A DNA stretch of 64,000 nucleotides from the NCBI GenBank assembly GCA_026119855.1, contig JAOWBW010001919.1:97310-161309 (forward strand), in the 5' to 3' direction. Below the pieces are notes generated by a model. The model saw only the letters and a program-made list of their open reading frames with translations, was not told the DNA's origin and did no database searches. Shown here one piece after another: positions 56,748-64,000 of this stretch. The position numbers were made by a program, and so were the translations under genes. Within the stretch, counting starts at the first letter, position 1. Each line of letters starts with the position of its first letter. The stretch comes from Campanula takesimana (taxonomy: Eukaryota; Streptophyta; Magnoliopsida; Asterales; Campanulaceae).

Positions 56748-56756
56748 TATATAAAA
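56748..56756 (+). promoter_or_regulatory. TATA box upstream of the antisense ORF
   Basis: TATATAAAA in GGAGGTATATAAAAGGGG, 97 bases before the ATG at 56845, on the strand opposite to Tat-3 gag-pol. Confidence 0.7.
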
Positions 56757-56844
56757 GGGGATGGGGAGCTCTTCTTATTTTCTCACACCAACCAACTTCT
56801 CCTTCTTTCCTGCTTTGCATCCTTTAGCTCATTTCCCTTCTAAA

Positions 56845-58227
56845 ATGGATAATCTTGGCCAAACCCTGGTTAACATCGAAGAATACCGAGTAGGACTCGA
56901 CTGCTGGGTGAATTCATACCCAAATAATGTACGAGCGGTGCTAGAAAAAAAACTATCATTTCAAGTTGCTCTTTACTCTGAGGAAGCTTCCCATTCAGTG
57001 GGAGATGATCCGCGGTGCTTCTGTTTTCTGGTCAACCCGGACCCACTTGTTCAATTTCAATCAGGACGAACTGTGTCCCACTTTGAGGAATTCTACGCCA
57101 TTACAGGCAATACCATTTACGGCGAGGCCATGGTGCCCACTTCCCGCAGGACCACCTGCTCGGTGGCTCATTGAAACCTTCGGCTTTGATATTGACTTTT
57201 CAAGGGTTCTCCTTCATGGGACCCACCTTGACATTACTTGCTTCCCCGAACTCTTTGGCGAGGCTGACCCTCATAACCGGTGTACTCGACCGTAGGGACT
57301 TTGCCTTGGTTATGTGCCTATTTGCAGAGATGTTTTTCGTTTCTTACGATGGCTTCATCGACTCAAGGATGGTGGACATCGTTGATTCTTGCAAGCGTGG
57401 TGCCGGCACGTGATGACTGTCCTCTTGGCTGAGACTTTGCATGGGCTGGATGGCTACTATCCCAGAGGTGATGCTTTCACATCGGGCAGCCCCATTCTAT
57501 TGCAGATCTGGCTTCAGGAGCATCTCAAGATCATTCGGCCGGTGTCGAATCCAGACTATACCCCTTCTATGCTTCCAAGGCGAGGTTTATACAAGCAAAA
57601 CTGCACTACCGTCAAGGAGTGGGTTGGACACTTTTGGGTGCCTCCGCATTGGGGTTTGAGCAGGTATCTCATTACGAGTGCGGGTCATTCTTTCATCTGG
57701 CTGGCTGGGCTTTGCTCCACCACTTTCTACTTGGGCCAACGGGTGGCTCGCCAGTTCGGACAAGTCCAAGGGATCCCCTTTTCTGACCATCCCTCACAGA
57801 TAATTTGCCGGTGAGTACCAACATATGCAACTTGATCAAAGAGTTTTGGTATCAGAATGGTGCACACATCGGTCGAGGCAGGCGCCGGGGTGAAGGGGAC
57901 ACATTTTATGAACCCGTTTGGAATATCTTGAGTGGTTGGGCCTCAAATTGCTGAAGAACCGCTACCATTGCAGCTTTGGTACTGGAGCTCGTAGGTCCAG
58001 AAATTCTGTCTGGGGATTACTATTCCCAGATAATAGGGCCGACAGTTTTCCAGAATCAGATTGGCGGGAGTCAACCACGCAGCGGTCATCGATCCGGACG
58101 CCGACAGAAATGATCGGGTCTCAACTTCAAGGAACACCCAGCCTGATGCAACGAACTCTGAGAATCAAAGGGGAGAAATCTCGACGGGTCCTTATCCGAA
58201 CGTGTTCGATCGTCTCAGTCCCTGAAT
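56845..58227 (+). pseudogene. Antisense extra ORF (aORF) of Tat-3, broken
   Basis: Plus strand, opposite to gag-pol, between integrase and 3' LTR. ATG at 56845 begins MDNLGQTLVNIEEYRVGLDC, open for 109 residues to 57174. The protein continues in other frames: GFDIDFSRVLLHGTHLDIT, then DFALVMCLFAEMFFVSYDGF and IDSRMVDIVDSCKRGA, then LLAETLHGLDGYYPRGDAF and SPILLQIWLQEHLKIIRPVS, and RYLITSAGHSFIWLAGLC to 57814. A less clear basic tail reaches a stop at 58227. At least four frame changes are present. Antisense ORFs at this place are known in Tat elements, some with plant mobile domain or DUF7745-like sequence. The LAET-LHGLDGY and LLQIW blocks recall the latter. The role of such proteins is unknown. 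The assignment is by position and remembered pattern, not by a search. Confidence 0.7.
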
Positions 58228-58518
58228 AAAGTTTCAGTTATTTTCGCTTTAATCCTGGTTGCCACACCAAGATGATGTGTTTTATTTCAAAGTTTGTTGT
58301 GTTTGTTTTTCCTTTTGAATGTAATGTTTGCAAGTTCAACGTGGGGAATAAAAAGCTTTCTTTACTTTTAATGACCGGACCCGAAGGTTGCCTACGTTCC
58401 TCTTTAGAGGCTCAGGTCAACGTAGTTCGACACAGTTACATGAAATTTTGCGCGCCTCCTATTTTTTACCTAGAACTGCCCTTTCGGGTTTTCACCTCTA
58501 GTGGGGCTGTCTTTTGCG

Positions 58519-58554
<36 letters not shown>

Positions 58555-58585
58555 GACTCGATAGGAAACACAATCTCTGCGTCTT
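58228..58585. other. Spacer between aORF and integrase end
   Basis: Non-coding, with one CCTACGT...CGTAGTTC motif (58376-58430), one box CCTAGAACTGCCCTTTCGGG shared with Tat-1, and a T run (58520-58551). Confidence 0.65.
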
Positions 58586-59940
58586 CTACGCATAATACTT
58601 CTTCAATTTGCTGAGGTTGCAGGGGAGCTGAACAAGGTCTTCTCCAAATTCAGTTTGCAGGAACACGGCTCCACCAGACTGTATCTTCTTGAGAATGTAG
58701 GGGCCTAACCACGGAGACTTCCATTTCCCTCGGGGGTCGACATAACTTGGTGGCTTTTCTCGCAGCACAAGATCTCCCATTTTGATATTGCGGTCTTTCA
58801 CTTTCTTGTTAAATGCTCTGGCAATTCTGCGCTGGTACGCACGATTGTGCTCAAGGGCCAACAACCGCTTTCATCGAGCAATGCTAACTCTTCATGGCGA
58901 CTTTGTAACCAATCAACTTCAGACACTTGATTCTCAAGTAGCACTCTTATAGAGGGGATTTCAAGCTCAATCGGGAGAACTGCTTCCATGCCATATGCAA
59001 GTGAATAAGGAGTAACCCCAGTCGGTGTCCGAACAGATGTGCGGTATCCCCACAAGGCTAAAGGCAGCTTCTCGGACCAATCTTTTCCAGTGATAGCCAT
59101 ATTTCTAATGATGTTCTCCAGGGTTTTGTTCGCCGCTTCTACCGCTCCATTGACTTGGGGTCGATAGGGGGATGACTTGTGTCTGACCACCCGAAATTCG
59201 TCAAGCAATCGGTTGACTTCCCCTTCAAAGTGAGTTCCATTATCTGAGATCATCTCATAAGGGACCCCATATCTGTAGAAAATGTTGGTACGAATGAACT
59301 CGGCTACCTTCTTGGCATTCAAAACTTTGTAAGCAGCGGCCTCAACCCACTTGGTGAAGTAATCGATAGCTACGAGCACGTATTCTTGCCCACCCGAACC
59401 TTTCGGTTTGACCTGACAATAACATCTATCCCCCATGTGGAGAAAGGCCAAGGAGCAGTGATTGATAAAGAACTGTGGCGGCAGATGTTGTAGACTAGCG
59501 TACCGCTGACACTGATCACAGGTTCGCACTTTCATCATACAATCCTTTTCCATCGTGGTCCAGTAGTACCCTTGCCTCACTATCTTCTTAGCGAGCATGT
59601 GCCCATTCATGTGGGGTCCACACAGTCCCCCATGGATTTCATCCATGATTCTATTCGCCTCAGTCTTATCTACATAGAGCAAATTTGGTACGTGATGATA
59701 CTTTTGTACAACCGATCTCTGGAAATCACAAATTGGGAGGCCCATCTGCGCATTGCAATCCTTGCCCTTTTGTCCCTTTCTGGAGGGTAGGTCCCATTCC
59801 TGAGCACATTCCATACGTCTGTATACCACGGCTCTTCATTCTCTTCGCTTTCTAGCTCAATATCCAGGCAGTAGGCTGGGATTGATCTCTTACTAACCAC
59901 AAACGGCTTTACCATAACATCTGCAGGGAATTCCATGATG
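58586..59940 (-). pseudogene. Tat-3 integrase, broken
   Basis: Minus strand. The zinc-binding domain shows HGGLCGPHMNGHMLAKKI and MKVRTCDQCQRY. The core has VAIDYFTKWVEA, MISDNGTHFEGEVNRLL (second Asp) and RPQVNGAVEAANKTLENI (Glu). The region where the first catalytic Asp should be reads FLHMGDRCYCQVKPKG, which looks shifted for about 12 residues. The C-terminal part, in another frame (58586-58864), has IARAFNKKVKDRNIKMGDLV and KSPWLGPYILKKI, the GPY/F module. Residues upstream of the zinc domain (59670-59936) belong to the Tat-specific linker with RNase H. The gene ends at 58586 next to the spacer. Confidence 0.9.
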
Positions 59941-60640
59941 GAGGCTAGGTAGCCAATGCATCTGCGATATGTTTCGGTCCCTTGGGAGATAATGGAATGA
60001 GATATCTGAGAAGCGTTCTGTGAGCGCTACCAGTCGAATATGATACTGCTGTAGTCTTGGATCCAGGATTTTCCATTTCCCTCGACCTGATTGATGATCA
60101 AGGCAGAGTCCCCGAACACTTCAATTTCTTTGACCTCGATTTAATGCTTCTCCCAGGCCGGCGATGCAAGCCTCATACTCTGATGTGTTATTCGAACAGT
60201 CAAAGTCTAACCGGATAGCAATGGCCGTGGTGCGCATCACTTGGATCAATGAGCAAGATTCCAATTCCGAACCTCTCTTGTTGGCAGCCCCATCAAAGAA
60301 GAGTTGCCACTTATTCTCCGAACCATCAACAGTGTAGATCCCTTCATCAGGAAACTGAGCTTCTGGTCCCGGCTCAAGATCAAGAGCAAATCTGCAAGCT
60401 GGTCTGCTATCACCCTTCCTTTAATGGACTTAGGCGTTGCGTAAGTCATATCAAACTCGCTTAAGAGGAAAAGCCCACTTGCCACTCGATTGGACATGGT
60501 TGCCTTTCGAGGATGTACTTCACTGGATCCATTCGGGATATAATCTGGACAGGTAAGGATTGTAGATAAATTTTAATCGCTGCGAGACCCAAACCAAACC
60601 GGTACATGCCTTTTCAACGCTGAGTAGTTCAATTCACTCC
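59941..60640 (-). pseudogene. Tat-3 archaeal-type RNase H and connection, broken
   Basis: Minus strand. After the connection segment GLFLLSEFDMTYATPKSIKG and ADQLADLLL (60246-60497), a degraded second RNase H is seen. At 60226-60163 the frame gives AIRLDFDCSNNTSEYEACIA, a signature of the archaeal-type RNase H that Tat elements carry in addition to the normal one. The N-terminal Asp-containing strand is lost among shifts. Stops and shifts occur roughly every 100-200 bases. Confidence 0.75.
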
Positions 60641-61640
60641 CTTGTAGCTTTGATGGCCCTTTCCACCCAGGAGTCCTCTTTTTCTTGTGTAAGCATTGCT
60701 CCTACTGCAGTATCAGTAACTGTTAGGTACAGTCGTAAGGGTTTGTACGAATGAGGTGGCGCCAAGACCGGTGGGCTTGTCAAGTATTCTTTGACCTTTT
60801 CAAAAGAAATCTGGCATTCTTCATCCCATGATCGATCGGTGTCCTTTTTTAGGAGCTTAAAGAGCGGTTCACACATCATGGTTAACTGCCGTATGAATCT
60901 GCTAATGTATTTAATCCTTCCCAAGAAACTTTCACCTCTTTTTGAGTTTGAGGTTGAGGCATTTCTGTGATGGCCTTTATTTTGTCGGGGTCGACTTCAA
61001 TCCCTTTTCAGTTACCAAGAAACCTAAGACTTTGCCTCGGACAGTACCGAATGTGCATTTAGCAGGATTCAATTTCATGTGGTACTTCCGCAACCTTTCG
61101 AAGAACTTTCTGAGGTCAACAGATACTGAGCGCCTTCTTCAACTGAGTGCACAATCATGTCATCCACGTAGATTTCAAGCTCTTTGTGGATCATGTTATG
61201 AAAAAGGGTCGTAGCACCTCTTTGATAAGTGGTTCCAGCATTTTTAAGACCGAAAGGCATCACAGTACAGTATAGCAGAACGTCCCCCCGGGGTGATGAA
61301 GGAAATTTTCTCTTGATCTTCTACTGCCATCTTAATTTGGTTATAACCCGCCATTCCATCACTCACGAACGACTTCACTTTGTGCATTGCAACCGAGTCC
61401 ACCAAATGTCAATATTCGGTAACGGAAATCATCCTTCGGGCAAGCCTTGTTGAGGTCTCTGAAATCAACACATATCCGGACTTTACCGTTCGCCTTTTCA
61501 ACTGTGACCATATTGGACAACCATTGGGGATACTCCACAACTCGGATGAAGCCTACTTGTAGCAGCCTCTCGATCTCCTCTTTACCCTGAAGGGCCCACT
61601 GCGGCTTAATTCTGCGTAGTTTCTGCTTGACGGTTTGGCG
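60600..61640 (-). pseudogene. Tat-3 reverse transcriptase and first RNase H, broken
   Basis: Minus strand. From about 61600, GFIRVVEYPQWLSNMVTVEK and GKVRICVDFRDLNKACP mark the fingers. MMPFGLKNAGTTYQRG and IYVDDMIVHS (61263-61075) mark the palm with the YVDD box. IKYISRFIRQLTMMCEPLFK and LLKKDTDRSWDEECQ mark the thumb. PLRLYLTVTDTAVGAMLTQE marks the start of the first RNase H, where the catalytic Asp is in a VTD context. The frame changes at least five times over 1 kb. Confidence 0.88.
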
Positions 61641-62770
61641 TCAGGAAAGGTAGGAATTCGGGTTCCACGATCGTCGGATCTAACCCTGGCATGTCTTCAT
61701 ACGACCAGGCAAACACATCAACAAATTTTTTAGTAAACTGATCAGCTGTTCCCTGTCAGCCCCTTGCATGAAGCTCCCGATCTTCATTTCTTTGACTTCT
61801 TCATTCAGCCCCAGATTGATGGTAGACAGATTTTCTCCACAGGCTTCTAATTTTCGTCCCCACGCTGTTTTGCTAACCTGTTTAACTCGATTAAATAGTC
61901 TTTTTCATCTTGACTTATGTTTTTTAAAGATTCATGATTAACTTTAGTTGTTGTTAAATTTTCATTTGTTAAATCATTTTTTAAAATATTGGCAACCGAG
62001 GAGTAAGCGGAAATAGAGGAAACTTCATTCACAAAAGAGGGGAGTACAAGCTCGGCGACCGCGTCGAGGTCCTCGACAGTGAGGTCCTCTTCGGGAGTCC
62101 CGAAAACAACATTAGATAGCACAAAGGGTTCAAAAGCGTGGCCATCAGGGCGAACATAACCAAACTGCTCCACCAGAGTGTCAGTAGTAGCGAGCGGGCC
62201 AGTTGTTCTGGACCAGTTATTAAGTGGTGCCACTGCCGGCTTGAGGTGCTTCACTGGGTCATAAGCTTCACTATTACCATTTTCGATCATAACCACATAT
62301 CCGTCTTCAAGACCAATTCCTTCAAACAACCCGAAGACATCATCTTCTTCATCAATATTCCACGGAATAATCGGGTCCAGATGCTTATAGGAACTGCCCA
62401 CATCAAAGTTTTCATCGACCATCTTGATATTCTCAAATACTTCCCATCCAGCATGAAGCTTTTCATTAATGCCAATAACTGGCTCAAAAGGCATAACATA
62501 ACGCGACATCTTCAACTTTGCAAACAAAATATCACTTCCAGGACTTTTCATAAGGACGGAGTGGGGGAGCTTATAGGTCCTTCCACTTTTGATAGCAGTC
62601 TGTCTCTCCCTTTTCTGACGTACAGCTTCGGCGATTTCGGCAGGAGTCGGTTTGTAGCAAGCCCAAAAGGAAGGAAGAAAATGGAACATCATCCTTGATA
62701 GGTTCAATACACCCTTGTTGCTCTTTTCCAAGCCCTATCATAGGCAGGAACTTTATCTTCTTGACCATAT
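61641..62770 (-). pseudogene. Tat-3 linker between protease and reverse transcriptase
   Basis: Minus strand. A 294-residue stretch (61847-62731) is open but low in known motifs. It has a basic KRERQTAIKSGRTYKLPHS block and an acidic middle (NIDEEDDVFGLFEGIGLEDG), then a Ser/Asn-rich end. Linkers of this size at this place are usual in Tat elements; the function is not known. The AT-rich end (61900-62000) differs in base use from its surroundings. Confidence 0.7.
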
Positions 62771-63670
62771 TCAAGCCATTGCGTCTCCATACCTGGTCCG
62801 CTTTCTACCAATTAGATCGGTCTCCTTGACATATTCAATAGCATGGATCCGAGATTGTGGGATCACTTCAAAACCACTCAAGAAGATGCCAGTATCTTTG
62901 TGCTCAATTCCCAAAATCGGGAGGTCATGAACTTGCGTATCATCTTGGGCATGAACTACCACTACATGATTGTCGTGGATGAACTTGATGCACTGATGGT
63001 AGGAGGAAGCTACCCCTCTTACTCCATGGATCCAAGGGCGTCCCAAGAGTAGACTGAATGAGGACTTGAATATCAATCACTTGAAATTCAATCGCATGAC
63101 AAGAGGGCCAATGGTGAGAGTGAGAAGGACAACACCCAGAACACAGCGACTGGTGCTATCGTAAGCACGAAACACTTGAGAAATGGGGCCAAATCAGTTA
63201 TCTTGATTCCCAAATCTGCGAGAACATGCACGGGGCGTACATTTACTGAGGAGCCATTATCGATCAAAACACGAGCTAAGTGCTCACCTCCGACCCCAAC
63301 TGTGATGTGCAGAGCCTCGACATGATTAAGACCAATTTTTGGTGCATCGAGATCGGTAAAAGTGATGATATTCCCAAATGAATGTTGCCGATCATGGGAC
63401 AAGGTCATTGGGAGAAGTCTCGATTGGGATGACAGCTTGAGCAAGAGCTTAACCAACACGTCTCGGTGCTCCTGTGAAGATGAGAGCAAACCCCAAATGG
63501 ATATATTAGCCTGGGTTTTCTTTAACTGGGTCAAGACCGGGTTCTCGGCGACCTTCTCTTTCTGAGCGGGGACTTCTTCTTTATCCTTTCCCAATTCACT
63601 TGCCTCAGGATTTGGAGGCTGATAGGATCTTCCCGAGCGAGTGAGGTGATTCACATTTCCGAAACCCAAG
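62771..63670 (-). pseudogene. Tat-3 protease, broken
   Basis: Minus strand. In 63088-63669 the active-site block is ARVLIDNGSSVNVRP (Asp-Asn-Gly, as is common in Tat proteases), preceded by FTDLDAPKIGLNHVEALHI. The C-terminal part, LLLGRPWIHGVRGVASSYHQ, lies at 63076-62990 in another frame, followed by CIKFIHDNHVVVVHAQDD. A retropepsin cutting Gag-Pol in an active relative. Confidence 0.82.
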
Positions 63671-64000
63671 TGGCCTTTTTAACAGGGGCCTTTTGCTCCT
63701 TAACAACTTTAGCACTAGACAAAATCGAATCCCAAGAGAATCATATGGCATTCAAAATCTTCGGAGATAACAGGAGTTACAGTGTAATTCAAAGCTTTCT
63801 TCGGAACGATGAAACTAGTCCTTGAGTAGTTTCCCTTCAACTCGATCACATGGATCCCTGGCAAGGGATTAGTCACCATATTTGGTTGGGGCGGTTTCTG
63901 AAGAGTCCATCGTTTATCATGTCTTGCAGAGTGTGTCTCAAACTCCAACATTCATTTGTCGCATGACCAGGTGATACGTGTGGTATGCACAATATTTACT
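63671..64000 (-). pseudogene. Tat-3 gag C-terminal part, cut by the window edge
   Basis: Minus strand. The pieces read LQKPPQPNMVTNPLPGIHVI, the Pro-rich segment that follows the Cys-His region at the end of Tat gag, and TSFIVPKKALNYTVTPVISE further on. The first bases (64000-63950) give a short VHTTRITWSCDK segment, a decayed version of the Cys-His part. Gag continues beyond the window. Confidence 0.65.

Larger units (their letters stand above)
51621..64000 (-). mobile_element. Tat-3: Tat/Ogre-type element with antisense ORF, runs off the window
   Basis: On the minus strand, reading from the right edge: gag end, protease, a long linker, reverse transcriptase, RNase H with an added archaeal-type RNase H, integrase, a 3' untranslated region that includes an ORF on the opposite strand, polypurine tract and 3' LTR. 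The dual RNase H, the Asp-Asn-Gly protease, the long linker and the antisense ORF are all marks of the Tat lineage. The 5' LTR lies beyond 64000. All reading frames are broken. Confidence 0.88.

Noticed and set aside
56389..56820. Minus-strand frame of 143 residues near the antisense ORF
   Set aside because: It covers a poly-T/A tract and the leader of the aORF; no motif is seen.
1..64000. tRNA, rRNA or other structural RNA genes, organelle DNA
   Set aside because: None seen on either strand; the PBS motifs match tRNA 3' ends only over 12-20 bases.

Overview
This is a nuclear genomic window from a plant, most likely a eudicot, lying in repeat-dense intergenic DNA. It contains no intact cellular gene. 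The coding sequence is that of LTR retrotransposons of plant lineages: Sirevirus-like Ty1/copia, Tekay-like Ty3/gypsy with a chromodomain-like tail, and Tat/Ogre-like Ty3/gypsy. Plant DNA transposons (hAT, Mutator-like, Stowaway) sit among them. The only host-gene-like sequence is a broken FAR1/FRS zinc-finger fragment near 20.0-21.5 kb.

Left part (1-18.2 kb). A degraded Tekay LTR fragment (1-1020) and an unassigned stretch are followed by Copia-1, a Sirevirus-like fragment on the minus strand (about 1.72-5.49 kb). The LTR of Copia-1 is split by Tat-1 (5486-18054, minus strand), which has exact ATTAT target duplications, nearly identical LTRs and an Ogre-like primer-binding site. Its 9.5 kb interior has no pol and is mostly tandem repeats, so it is a non-autonomous LARD-type element. 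The rest of the Copia-1 LTR resumes at 18060.

Middle (18.2-51.6 kb). After a hAT element (18817-19288), a tiny Stowaway MITE and the FRS fragment split by a fold-back Mutator-like MITE (20302-21373), a nested series begins. Tat-2 (plus) is split in gag by Copia-3 (minus, from 24110). Copia-3 is split in its reverse transcriptase by Copia-2 (plus, from 31681). Copia-2 is split by Gypsy-1 (34234-42972, ATCTC duplications), by a hAT element (43112-43966, CTCCAAAG duplications) and by Gypsy-2 (from 48184). Downstream of its RNase H, Copia-3 carries an extra env-position gene with a predicted 684-nt intron.

Right part (51.6-64 kb). Gypsy-2 is cut by Tat-3 (minus strand, from 51621 to beyond the window). 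Tat-3 has a 3.6 kb LTR holding a third hAT element, a 3' untranslated region with repeats, an antisense extra ORF with its own TATA box, and degraded integrase, RNase H, reverse transcriptase, protease and gag sequences.

Nearly every coding region carries stops or single-base frameshifts, even in elements with very similar LTRs. The most interesting material is the intron-bearing env-position gene of Copia-3, the antisense ORF of Tat-3, the telobox and W-box arrays of Tat-1, and a short inverted motif (CCTACGT...CGTAGTTC) that recurs in the non-coding parts of Tat-1 and Tat-3. Exact protein families and ages need database and alignment work that could not be run here.
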